Below are positions 1 through 12,700 of a stretch of DNA of 64,000 bases, piece after piece. This DNA is from Allokutzneria sp. NRRL B-24872 (GTDB taxonomy: Bacteria > Actinomycetota > Actinomycetes > Mycobacteriales > Pseudonocardiaceae). Made by a program: the position numbers and the translations under genes. The notes under the pieces are model-generated. The model searched no databases. It was not told the DNA's origin and saw nothing but the letters and a program-made list of their open reading frames with translations. Within the stretch, counting starts at the first letter, position 1. Every line of letters starts with the position of its first letter. The stretch lies in NCBI RefSeq assembly GCF_002155965.1, contig NZ_MUMH01000086.1, positions 19,767 to 83,766 of the forward strand, in the 5' to 3' direction.

Positions 1-3000
1 GTATCTCTGGAACCAACGCACATGTGATCGTGGAGGAAGGGCCTGCTTCCACGGAGGTGCCGTCGTCGGCTGGTGACGCGGTCGTGCCATGGGTTCTCTC
101 GGGCAAGACTGAGGCCGCAGTGCGTGCGCAGGCCGCTCGCCTGCTGTCCGTTGTGGACGGTCATCACCCGGCTGACGTGGGCTTCTCGCTCGCTTCCACG
201 CGCGCGGGGTTGGACTACCGCGCTGCTGTCGTTGGGGAGACCCGGGCTGAGCTGATCGCCGGTGTGCGGGCTCTCGCGGAGGGCTCCGGTTCGGTCGTCC
301 GGAGTGGCCAGGGCAAGGTCGCGTTCGTGTTCTCCGGTCAGGGTTCGCAGCGGCTGGGGATGGGCTCGGAGCTGTTCGAGGCGTATCCGGTTTTCGCGGC
401 TGCCTTTACGGAGGTCGTCAAGTACTTGGCGGTGGACGTCAAGTCGCCTGATCTGGATCAGACGGGGGTCGCACAGCCCGCTCTGTTCGCTCTTGAGGTG
501 GCGCTGTTCCGGTTGTTGGAGTCGTGGGGTGTTCGGCCGGATGTTGTGGCCGGACATTCGATTGGTGAGATCGCAGCTGCTCACGTTGCTGGTGTCTTGT
601 CGTTGGAGGATGCGGCGGCTCTGGTTTCGGCTCGGGCTCGGTTGATGCAGGCGTTGCCCACGGGCGGGGCGATGGTGGCGGTGCAGGCCTCCGAGGACGA
701 GGTGCTGCCGCTGCTCACGCCCGGCGTGGGGATCGCGGCGATCAACGGACCGCAGTCGGTGGTGATCTCCGGCGATGAGATCGCGGTCGCGGAGATCGCG
801 TCGGCGTTCGCCGAGCAGGGCCGGAAGACCTCGCGGTTGAAGGTGTCGCACGCGTTCCACTCGCCGTTGATGGAGCCGATGCTGGCGGAGTTCGCGGCTG
901 CTCTCTCCGGACTGACGTTCAACGAGCCTGAGCTTCCGATCGTCTCGACACTGACCGGGTCCGTGGTGGAACGCTATTCCATTGGGTACTGGGTTCAGCA
1001 CGTGCGGGAGGCGGTGCGCTTCGCGGACGGAGTTCGGACACTGCACGAGCGTGGTGTCACGCGATTCGTCGAGGTGGGGCCGGGCGGTGTGCTGAGCGCA
1101 CTCGTGCAGGGCGTGCTCGAAGACGTGGTGACGGTGCCGACGCTGCGCGCCGACCGGCCGGAGCCGCATGCGGTCACGACCGCGCTGGGCGAGCTGTACG
1201 CGAACGGCGTCCGCCCCGAGTGGACAGCCGTGTTCCCCGGAGCGCGGACGGTCGAGCTGCCGACGTACGCGTTCCAGCGCGAGCGCTTCTGGCTGGCCAC
1301 GAACTCCGCCGTGGGCGACATGCGCGCGGTCGGCTTGCAGGAGACCGGACACGCGTTGCTCGGCGCCGTGGCCACCTTGGCGGACAACGACGGGCGCGTG
1401 CTGTCGGGCAGCCTCTCCCTCGACTCGCATCCATGGCTCGCGGACCACACCGTGGGCGGCGTCGTGGTGGTACCCGGTACCGCCATCATGGAACTCGCGA
1501 TCACCGCGGCCGACGCGGTGGGGTGCACGACGGTGGACGAGCTGGCGTTGGAAGCCCCGCTCGTCCTGCCACGCCGGGGAAGCGTGGCGTTGCAGGTGCT
1601 CGTCGGAGCCGAGGAAGCTGATGGCCGTCGCTCCGTGTCCGTGCACTCGCGGGCCGACGAGGAGCGGCCGTGGGTGCGCAACGCCTCCGGTGTTCTGTCC
1701 ATTGTGGACGCAGTTGAGGGCGATCTTGCGGAGTGGCCACCCGCAGGCGAGAGCATTGATGTGTCGGGCTTCTACGAGCGGCTGGCGGACATGGGGCTGG
1801 ACTACGGCCCGGCGTTCCGCGGCTTGCGAGCGGCGTGGCGGACAGCTGACGCCTTCTACGCCGAGATCGAAGTGCCCGACCCGCAAGGCGACTTCGGGCT
1901 GCACCCGGCGTTGTTCGACGCCGCGCTGCACGCCGTGTGGCTCGGCGCGATCGAGCCGGACGCGAACGGGCGCGGGCTTCTGCCGTTCGCGTGGAGCGGC
2001 GTTCGGCTGAGCGCGGCGGGCGCGACGACCTTGCGTGTCAAGGTGACGCGCGAAAGCGCTGACACCGTGTCACTGGTGCTCGGTGACGGTGTGGGCGAGC
2101 CTGTGGCCACTGTGGACGGTCTGACCCTGCGACCCTTTGCGGCCGAAGGGTTGCGCGAGGCGTCGACGGACTCGCTGTACGGCGTGGAGTGGATGCCGAT
2201 CACGGTCGCTCCGGCTGCTGACCGGCCGAACTGGGCGGTGCTCAGCGACAGCCTGCACCTCGCGGAAACACTGGCCGACGCGGGCATTTCCGTCGTGCCC
2301 TACACCGACGAGGGCGATCACGAGGTTGTTCTCGTGGCCTGCCCGGCGGGGACCAGCTCCAACACCGCCGAGCGGGTGCGGCAGTCCACGGCGCGCACGC
2401 TGGAGCTGCTCCAGTGGTGGCTGTCCGAGGAGCGTTCGGCTCGCCTGGCCATCGTCACCGCCGCGCACGACATCGCGCAGGCCGCGGTGTGGGGACTCGT
2501 GCGCTCGGCGCAGACGGAGAACCCGGACCGCGTTCTGCTCATCGACGTTGACGACGCGGTGGAGTCCGTGCTCGCGCTGCCCGGCGTGATCGCTTCCGGC
2601 GAGCAGCAGGTGGCTGTGCGCGAGGGCGAGGTCCGCGTGCCGAGGCTCGGCAGGATCACACCGGGTGCGCAGCCCCAGGAGTTCGGCAGCGGCACCGTGC
2701 TGGTGACCGGCGCTTCGGGCGGGCTCGGCGGGCTCATCGCCAAGCATCTCGTGACGCAGCACGGAGTTCGGCGCCTCCTGCTGGTCAGCAGGCGTGGTGG
2801 CGAGGCTCCGGGCGCGGTGACGCTGGCGGCCGAACTGACCGCACGCGGCGCCGACGTGACGTGGGCCGCCTGCGACGTCGGGGACCGGGAAGCGGTGGCC
2901 TCGCTGCTGACCGGGCACGAGCTGTCCGCCGTCGTGCACGTCGCCGGCGTGCTGGACGACGGCGTCATCGGCTCGCTCACCGCCGAGCGCCTGACCAGCG

Positions 3001-3770
3001 TGTTCCGGCCGAAGATCGACGCCGCGCTGAACCTGCACGAGCTGACCAGCGAGCTCTCGGCGTTCGTGATGTTCTCCTCCGTCGCGGGCACGCTCGGCAC
3101 GCCGGGGCAGGGCAACTACGCGGCGGCCAACTCCTTCCTCGACGCGCTCGCCGAGCTGCGCCGGGAGGAGGGGCTGCCCGGGACCTCGCTCGCGTGGGGC
3201 CTGTGGGAGCAGGAGAGCGCGATGGCCGGGACGCTCGGCCAGGCCGACATCACCCGCATCCGCCGCATGGGCATCGCGGCGATCCAGGAAGAGGAGGGCC
3301 TGCGCCTCTTCGACGCCGCGCTCGCCGCGGAGAACGCCGTCGTCGTGCCCGTGCGACTGGACACCAGCGTTTTCCAAGGTGGCGCAACGATTCCGCCGCT
3401 CCTGCGCAAGGTCGTGCGCGGCGTTGCGCGTCGGACCGCGAAGGCTGCCACCGTTGTTTCCGGGCTCGCCGGACGGCTGGCTGGCCTGTCGGCTGAGCAG
3501 CGCGCGGACGCCGTTCTGGAGCTGGTTCGCGCCGAGGTCGCCGCGGTGCTCGGGCACGCCGACGCGGTGTCTATTGGCACCGAGAACTCATTCCGCGACA
3601 TCGGGTTCGACTCGCTGACGTCCGTCGAGCTGCGCAACCGGCTCAACGCCGCGACGGGGATGCGGCTGCCCGCCACGCTGGTGTTCGACCACCCCTCGCC
3701 GGGTGCGCTCGCGCGGTTCCTCGACGCGGACACGGCCGTTTCGGACAAGCCCGTGGTGGTGAAGGCGGCT
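1..3770 (+). other. PKS window module 1 (KS cut off): AT(malonyl)-DH-KR(B)-ACP
   Basis: Only the last dozen KS residues are present. The AT spans about 318-1200, with its active Ser in GHSIGE at 558-560 and HAFHS at 849-863, so malonyl-CoA is expected. The DH (about 1345-2150) has its catalytic His at 1446-1448 in [10 protein letters not shown] and its Asp at 1917-1919. The KR nucleotide-binding loop begins near 2700, and LDD is at 2952-2960. The ACP Ser in FDSL is at 3612-3614. Predicted product is one malonate-derived CH=CH unit. Confidence 0.92.
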
Positions 3771-6700
3771 ACCGACGAGTCGATCGCGATCGTGGGCATG
3801 GCGTGCCGTTACCCGGGTGGTGTGCGGTCGCCGGAAGACTTGTGGCGCTTGGTGTTCTCCGGTCGGGACGCGGTGTCAGGTTTCCCCGAGGACCGTGGTT
3901 GGGACGTGGAGAATCTCTACGATCCCGATCCGGAACAGTGGGGCAAGAGCTACACCCGCGAGGGCGGATTCCTCTACGACGCGGCCGATTTCGACGCCGG
4001 GTTCTTCGGGATCTCTCCTCGTGAAGCGCTGGCGATGGACCCGCAGCAGCGGTTGTTGCTGGAGACGTCGTGGGAGGCGTTCGAGCGCGCGGGGATCGAC
4101 CCGGTTTCCTTGCGGGGAAGCCAAACCGGAGTGTTCGCCGGAGTGATGTACCACGACTACGGCGGGCGGGTGCGGACCTCGCCGGAGGGCCTTGAGGGCT
4201 ACCTCATCAACGGCAGCGCGGGAAGCGTCGCGTCCGGCCGCGTGGCCTACACGTTCGGGCTTGAAGGCCCGGCGGTCACTGTGGACACGGCGTGCTCGTC
4301 GTCGTTGGTGGCGTTGCACTTGGCGGCTCAGGCTCTGCGCAACGGTGAGTGCTCGATGGCGCTCGTCGGTGGCGTCACGGTGATGGCGAGCCCGGCGGTG
4401 TTCGTCGAGTTCAGCCGTCAGCGCGGTCTCGCGGCAGACGGTCGGTGCAAGGCGTTCTCCGAGGGCGCGGACGGCACAGGTTGGGCTGAGGGCGCGGGCA
4501 TGCTGCTCGTCGAGCGGCTGTCCGACGCTGTGCGCAACGGGCACGAAGTCCTTGCTGTGGTACGGGGTTCGGCCGTGAACCAGGACGGCGCGTCGAACGG
4601 TTTGACGGCGCCGAATGGTCCTTCGCAGCAGCGGGTGATTCGCCAGGCGTTGGCTTCGGCTGGCCTGGATCCGTCCGATGTGGACGCTGTGGAGGCGCAC
4701 GGGACGGGCACGCGGCTCGGTGATCCGATCGAGGCGCAGGCGCTGATCGCGACCTACGGCAAGGATCGTGCGGAGCCGTTGTGGTTGGGGTCGTTGAAGT
4801 CGAACATCGGGCACTCGCAGGCGGCTGCTGGTGTTGGTGGTGTGATCAAGATGGTGATGGCGTTGCGCAACGGGGTGTTGCCGCAGACGCTGCACATCGA
4901 AGAGCCGTCCTCGCACGTGGACTGGTCGGCGGGCGATGTCCAGCTGCTGACCGAGCAGGTGCCGTGGCCCTCGGTGAACCGGCCGCGGCGCGCTGGTGTG
5001 TCGTCGTTCGGGGTCTCCGGAACCAACGCGCACGTCATCTTGGAGCAGGCCGCTCCCGTTGTCTCCCGGGCTGCGGCGAAGGCGGTCGGACCGGTGCCGT
5101 GGGTGATCTCCGCTCGCGACGCCGAGGCCGTGCGGGAGAGCGCACGCCAGCTTCTGTCCTTTGTGGACTCGGCCGATCCGGCTGATGTCGGTATCTCGTT
5201 GGCGACCACGCGGTCTGTGATGGACCACCACGCCGTCGTCGCTGGTGATCTTCGCGGCGGCCTGGAGGCACTGGTGTCCGGCTCGGCGCCCGTCAGCGCT
5301 GCTGTGAGCGGCAAGCTCGGCTTCCTGTTCTCCGGCCAGGGCTCGCAGCGCGTGGGCATGGGTCAGGAGCTGTTCGACACGTATCCGGTGTTCGCGGCCG
5401 CTTGGACGGAGGCCGTCAAGTACTTGACGGTGGACGTCAAGTCGCCTGATCTGGATCAGACCGGCAATGCGCAGCCTGCTCTGTTCGCGCTTGAAGTGGC
5501 GTTGTTCCGGTTGTTGGAGTCGTGGGGTGTTCGGCCCGATGTTGTCGCGGGCCACTCCATCGGTGAGATCGCTGCTGCTCATGTGGCTGGTGTTCTGTCG
5601 TTGGAGGACGCGGCGGTTCTGGTTTCGGCTCGGGCTCGGTTGATGCAGGCTCTGCCCTCCGGTGGGGCGATGGTGGCGGTGCAGGCGTCTGAGGACGAGG
5701 TGCTGCCGCTGTTGACCGAAGGTGTGGGGATTGCGGCGATCAACGGACCTACCTCCGTTGTTCTGTCCGGTGACGAGGACGCGGTCCAGGGGGTTGTTGC
5801 GCAGTTCTCGGATCGGAAGTCGTCGCGGTTGAAGGTGTCGCACGCGTTCCATTCGCCGTTGATGGAGCCGATGCTGGCGGAGTTCGCTGCGGTACTGGAA
5901 GGTATCGAGTTCCGGTCGCCTGGGATTCCGATCGTCTCGACACTGACCGGGTCTGTGGTGGAACGCTATTCCGCCGGGTACTGGGTCCAGCACGTGCGGG
6001 ACTCGGTTCGGTTCGCGGATGGCGTGCGGACGATGCGCTCTCGTGGCGTCACCAAGTTCGTTGAGGTGGGGCCGGGTGGTGTGCTGAGTGCGCTGGTGCA
6101 GGGCGTGCTCGACGATGTGGCCGCGATCCCGCTGCTGCGCGCCGACCGGCCGGAGCCGGAGGCGATCGCCACGGCCATCGGGCAGGCGCACGCACACGGA
6201 GTGCGAGTGGACTGGAGCGCGTTCGGCGGCGCGAAGATCGACCTGCCGACCTACGCCTTCCAGCGGGAGCGGTTCTGGCTCGACGCGCCGCAGGACCGCG
6301 GCGACGTGCGCGAAGCCGGTTTGGGCTCGGCCGATCACCCGATGCTCGGCGCGGCGACGATCACCGCCGACAGCGGGGGAGTGCTGCTGACCGGCCGCGT
6401 GTCGCTGCGCACCCACCCGTGGCTCGCCGACCACGTGGTCAACGGCGTGGTCGTCCTGCCGGGGACCGCGTTCGTCGAGCTGGCGGTGCGCGCGGGTGAG
6501 GAGGTCGGCTGCGGCACGATCGAGGACCTGACCCTCGAAGTCCCGTTGGTGCTGCCGGAGAACGACGGCGTGGCGCTCCAGGTCTCGGTGAGCACGGAGG
6601 AGAACGGCCGTCGTGACCTCGCCCTCTACTCGTCGGTCGACGGCACCACGTGGGTGCGTCATGCGACCGGCGCGCTGACTTCGCAGGCCACTCAGGTCGA

Positions 6701-9700
6701 CGCGAGCTTCACCGTCGAGAACGCCGAAGTGGTTGATCTGGAAGGGTTCTACGACGACTTCGCCTCACGCGGGTTGGTGTACGGCCCGGCTTTCCAGGGC
6801 TTGCGCTCGGTGTGGCGCGACGGCGAGGACGTGTTCGCCGAGGTCGAGATCGACGACCAGGAGGACTACGCGGTCCACCCGGCGCTGCTGGACGCGGCGC
6901 TGCACGCGCTCGCCGCTGGCGGGCTGGTCACGCTCGACGATGGCCCGGTACTTCCGTTCGCGTGGGCCGGTGTGACCGTCCACGCGGGTGGGGCGAGCGC
7001 TGTGCGCGTCAAGCTCGCGCGCGCTGGAGCCGACTCCGTGTCGCTGGTCGCCGTCGACGCGGCCGGGGACCTCGTGGTTTCAGTCGAGTCGTTGACGCTT
7101 CGGGCTGTGCGTGTGGACCAGTTGCGGACTCGCGCGGAGTCGCTGTACGAGCCTCGATGGACTCCGTTCGCCGGATCGTCGACTGAGGACCTCGCGGTTG
7201 AGACCCTGGACCTGTCGGTACTCGGTTCCTTGGAGACGATGCCTGAGGTCGTGGTGGCGTCGTGCCCGACCGGCGAAGCCACGGCGAGCGGGATTCGTGA
7301 AGTCGCCGGTGCGGTCCTGGCCGCGCTGCAAACCTGGCTGACTGGGGAGCACACCTCGCGGCTGGTGCTCGTGACGAGGCCCGGAGACCTCGCGCACGCG
7401 GCGGTGCACGGGCTCGTCCGCACGGCGCAGTCGGAGAACCCTGACCGATTCGTGCTGGTGGAAGCCGAGAACACGGCCGAGGTGCTTCCCGTCCTGCCGA
7501 GCTTGATCGCGGCGGGCGAGCCGGAAGCCGCCGTGCGCGATGGAGAAGTCTTCGTTCAGCGCCTGGCGAAGGTCGACGCGGACGCTGGGACGCCGGACTT
7601 CGGCACGGGAACGGTCCTGCTGACCGGAGCCGGCGGTGCGCTGGGCGGAGTGATCGCGCGGCACCTCGTCGCTTCGCACGGCGTTCGGGAACTGCTGCTG
7701 GTGAGCCGTCGCGGGGTGACTGCCCCCGGCGCGGCCGAGCTGGCAGCGGACCTCGTCGAAGCCGGCGCCAGCGTCGCGTGGGCGGCGTGCGATGTCGCGG
7801 ATCGCGACGCGTTGGCTGACGTGCTCGCGGGGCACCGGTTGAGCGCCGTCGTGCACACCGCTGGGGTGCTGGATGACGGCGTGCTCGGCTCGCTGACACC
7901 GGAGCGGGTGAACGCGGTACTGCGTCCCAAGATGGACGCGGTGCTGAACCTGCACGAGCTGACCGAGGACCTGTCCGCGTTCGTGGTGTTCTCGTCGGTG
8001 TCGGGGATCTTCGGCAGCGCGGGCCAGGGTGCCTACGCCGCCGCGAACGCCTTCCTCGACGCCTTCGCCCAGCACCGGCGCGCGCAGGGGCTGGCCGCGA
8101 CCTCGCTGGCGTGGGGCTTGTGGCAGCAGGGCAACGGCATGGCCGAGCGCCTGGACAGCGTGGACATGAACCGCCTCAAGCGGATGGGCCTCGTCGCGCT
8201 CTCCGCCGAGGAAGGTCTGCGTCTGTTCGACGCGGCGGTCGGCCTTGATCGTGCGGTGGTGGCGCCGGTGCGGCTCAGCACGGAGAAGCACCACGACGCC
8301 GTGCCCGCTGTGCTGCGCGGCCTGCTGCGCGCGACCCGGCGTGCCGCCCAGGCCCCCAAGGGTTCGTTGGGTGCGCGCCTTGCCGGGGTACCCAGTGCCG
8401 AACGGGATCGGGTTGCGCTCGAACTGGTGCGTACCGAGGTCGCGGCGGTGCTCGGGCACACCTCGACCAAGGCCGTTCAGGCTGGGAACGCGTTCCAGGA
8501 CCTCGGGTTCGACTCGCTCACCTCGGTGGAGCTGCGCAACCGGTTGAACGCCGCGACGGGGCTTCGGCTGCCCGCCACGATGGTCTTCGACTACCCGACG
8601 CCAGGTGCGCTCGCGGGGTTCCTGATCCAGGAGGTACTTGGTGCCGCTGAGGAGCAGGTCGCTGTCGCGGTGAAGTCCGCGACCGATGAACCGATCGCGA
8701 TCGTGGGCATGGCGTGCCGGTACCCGGGTGGTGTGCGGTCGCCGGAGGACTTGTGGCAGCTGGTGTTCTCCGGTGGCGACGCGATCTCCGGGTTCCCGGA
8801 GGACCGTGGCTGGGACGTCGAGAACCTGTACGACCCCGATCCTGACCGCTCCGGCAAGTCCTACGTCCGCGAAGGCGGGTTCCTGCACGGGGCCGCGGAC
8901 TTCGACGCCGGGTTCTTCGGGATCTCTCCGCGTGAAGCGTTGGCTATGGACCCGCAGCAGCGGTTGCTGTTGGAGACGTCGTGGGAGGCGTTCGAGCGCG
9001 CGGGCATCGACCCGGTTTCTTTGCGGGGAAGCCAGGTCGGGGTGTTCGCCGGGGTCATGTACCACGACTACGGCTCCCGGGTGAAGGTGTCGCCGGAGGG
9101 CATGGACGCCTACCTCGGCAGCGGCAGCGCGGGCAGCATCGCCTCCGGACGCGTCGCGTACACGCTGGGCTTCGAAGGCCCCGCGCTGACCGTGGACACC
9201 GCGTGCTCGTCATCGCTGGTGGCACTGCACTTGGCGGCGCAGGCGCTGCGGACCGGGGAGTGCTCGATGGCACTCGTCGGCGGTGTCACCGTCATGGCGA
9301 CGCCGTCCACGTTCATCGAGTTCAGCCGTCAGCGAGGTTTGTCCGTTGACGGGCGCTGCAAGGCCTTCGCGGAGGCGGCTGACGGTACGGGCTGGTCGGA
9401 GGGAGCGGGCATGCTCCTCGTGGAGCGCCTGTCCGATGCGCAGCGCAACGGGCACAACATCCTTGCTGTGGTGCGGGGAACCGCGATCAACTCCGATGGC
9501 GCGTCGAACGGTTTGACGGCGCCGAACGGTCCTTCGCAGCAGCGGGTGATCCGGCAGGCTCTGGCGAACGCGGGGCTCGCTCCGTCCGATGTGGACGCTG
9601 TGGAGGCGCACGGCACGGGCACGCGGCTCGGTGATCCGATCGAGGCGCAGGCGCTGATCGCGACCTACGGCAAGGATCGTGCGGAGCCGTTGTGGCTGGG

Positions 9701-12700
9701 TTCGTTGAAGTCGAACATCGGGCACTCGCAGGCGGCTGCTGGTGTTGGTGGTGTGATCAAGATGGTGATGGCGATGCGCAACGGAGTGCTGCCACAGACG
9801 CTGCACGTGGACGAGCCGTCCTCGCACGTGGACTGGACAGCTGGTTCGGTGCGGCTGCTGACGTCGGCTGTCGACTGGCCGTCGGGCACTGCTCCGCGCC
9901 GGGCGGGTGTGTCGTCGTTCGGGATCAGCGGCACCAACGCGCACGTGATCGTGGAGGACTACGCGAGCGATGCTGTCTCCGCACGTGTTGGCCGACCGGG
10001 TACGGGTGTCCCGCAAGACGCAGTGGAGCAGGCTCCGGCCAGCGCGGAGGCTTCTGGCGGTGCCGTGGAAGGTCCCGTGCCGTGGGTGTTGTCGGCCAAG
10101 GACTCGACGGCGGTGCGTGCTCAGGCGCGGCGGCTTCTGTCCTTTGTGGACGGTCAGGATGTGGTGGATGTCGGGCGGTCGCTGGCGACCACCCGTGCGA
10201 CGTTGGAGCATCGGGCGGTTGTCACGGGCACTTCCGCGTCCGAGCTGATCGAGTCGTTGACCGCGCTCGCCGAGGGAACGCCGTCGAGCGCGGTCAGCCA
10301 CGCCGCGCCGGAGAACCCCGGCAAGGTCGCGTTCGTCTTCTCCGGTCAGGGTTCGCAGCGGCTGGGGATGGGCCAGGAGCTGTTTGAGGCTTATCCGGTG
10401 TTCGCGGCGGCCTTTACGGAGGTCGTCGAGTACTTGACGGTGGACGTCAAGTCGCCTGATCTGGACCAGACGGGCATCGCGCAGCCTGCGTTGTTCGCGC
10501 TTGAGGTGGCGTTGTTCCGGTTGTTGGAGTCGTGGGGTGTTCGGCCGGATGTTGTGGCTGGGCATTCGATCGGTGAGATTGCTGCTGCTCATGTCGCTGG
10601 TGTCTTGTCGCTGAAGGATGCGGCGGCTCTCGTCAGCGCCCGGGCTCGGCTCATGCAGGCGCTCCCAGCTGGTGGGGCGATGGTGGCGGTGCAGGCTTCC
10701 GAGGAGGAAGTGCTGCCGCTGCTGACGGACGGTGTGGGGATCGCGGCTGTCAACGGGCCGTCCTCGGTTGTGCTGTCGGGGGATGAGGATGCGGTGCTGG
10801 CCGTGGTTGCGCAGTTCTCGGACCGGAAGACCTCGCGGTTGAAGGTGTCGCACGCGTTCCACTCGCCGTTGATGGAGCCGATGCTGGAGGAGTTCGCCGC
10901 AGTCCTAGATGGGATCGAGTTCCACGCTCCGGGGATTCCGATCGTGTCGACGCTGACCGGGGCCCTGGTGGAACGCTATTCCGTTGAGTACTGGGTTCAG
11001 CATGTGCGGGACTCGGTTCGGTTCGCGGACGCGGTGCGCACGCTGCACGCGGAAGGCGTCACGACGTTCGTCGAGGTGGGGCCTGGCGGCGTGCTGAGCG
11101 CGCTCGTGCAGGGCGTGCTGGACGACGTGGCGGCGATCCCGGTGCTGCGGGCCGACCGGCCGGAGCCGCAAGCGATCATCGGCGCGCTGGCCGAGGCGCA
11201 CGTGCGCGGGGTCGACGTCGACTGGAGCACGTTCTTCCCCGGTGAGCGCACGCTCGACCTGCCGACCTACGCCTTCCAGTACGAGCGCTACTGGCTCGAC
11301 GCGGACGACGGCCAGCCGACCGGACTCGGCCTCGAAACGACGGAGCACCCGCTGCTCGGCGCGACCGTCGCACTGCCGGGCAGTGGCGGGATCATGTTGA
11401 TGGGCAAGGTATCGCTGCGTACGCACCCGTGGCTCGCCGATCACGTGGTCAACGGGCTGGCGATCTTGCCGGGGACCGCGTTCGTGGAGCTCGCGGTGCG
11501 GGCGGGCGACGAGGTCGGCTGCGCCCTGGTCGACGACCTGACCCTGGAAGCGCCCTTGGTGCTCTCGGAGAACGGCAGCGTCGCGCTCCAGGTGTGGGTC
11601 GGCGCGGAGGACGCCAACGGGCGTCGCGAGCTGGCCGTGCACTCCAGTGCTGAAAACGGGTCCTGGACGCGGCACGCCACGGGCTTCCTGAGCGACAAGA
11701 CGGCCGCCGACGCCGAGGTCGGGCTGTGGCCGCCGCGCGCGGAAACCGTTGACCTGAGCGAGTTCTACGACGGCCTGGCGAGCAGCGGCCTGGCGTACGG
11801 ACCTGCTTTCCAAGGCTTGCGCAGCGTGTGGCGCGGCGACGACGCGGTCTACGCCGAGGTCGAGATCGCGGAGCACGAGGACGCCTACGCGGTGCACCCC
11901 GCGCTGCTGGACTCAGCACTGCACGCCATCGCGGCCGGTGGGCTGATGGAGGTCGGCGCCGCGCCGCTGCTGCCCTTCGCGTGGGCTGGCGTGAGCGTCC
12001 GCGCATCCGGCGCTTCTTCCTTGCGCATCAAGGTGATCCGCCTCAGCGAGGACTCCGTGAAGCTGGTCGCCGCGGACAACGCGGGCGGGCTCGTCGTGGC
12101 GGTCGAGTCGCTGACGCTGCGGAAGGCTCCGGCGAAGCAGTTCCAGGGCTCCGGCGAGGGCGTGCTGCTCGGCCTGGACTGGCAGCCGGTCAACCTGCCC
12201 GAAGGGATGCCGCTCGACGTCCGCAAGTACTCGGGGCTCGCGTCGCTGACCGCCGAAACGGTGATGCCGGATGTGGTGATCACAGCATGTCCCGACGGAG
12301 GCGGCGCAGTGCAGCAGGCTGTCGCCGACACGCTCGCGCTGGCGCAGTGGTGGCTGGCGGAGGAGCGGTCCGCACGCCTGGTCGTGGTCGGCAAGGAAGG
12401 CGATCTCGCACACGCGGCGGCCTTCGGGTTGCTGCGGTCGGCGCAGTCGGAGAACCCCGATCGCATCGTGATCGTCGAAGCCGATGATCTCGACGCAGTG
12501 GTCGACGTGGCGCCCGCGCTCATCGAGGCGGGGGAGCACCAGACCGCCCTGCGTGACGGCCAGATCCTGGTGCCGCGCTTGGCGAAGCGGACCGCGGCAC
12601 CGCTGGACGAGCCCGATCTCAGCGCCGGAAGCGTGCTGGTGACGGGTGCTTCCGGGGCGCTCGGCGGGCTGATCGCGCGGCACCTCGTGTCCGAGCGCGG

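Noticed and set aside
24..26. GTG as the start of the first PKS
   Set aside because: The frame is open from base 3 and codes for the conserved end of a KS (SGTNAHVI). The gene begins upstream of the window.
9961..10020. Linker insertion as a tRNA-like attachment site
   Set aside because: The 60-bp segment has no cloverleaf or T-loop consensus that I can see. It is kept only as a repeat of unknown origin.
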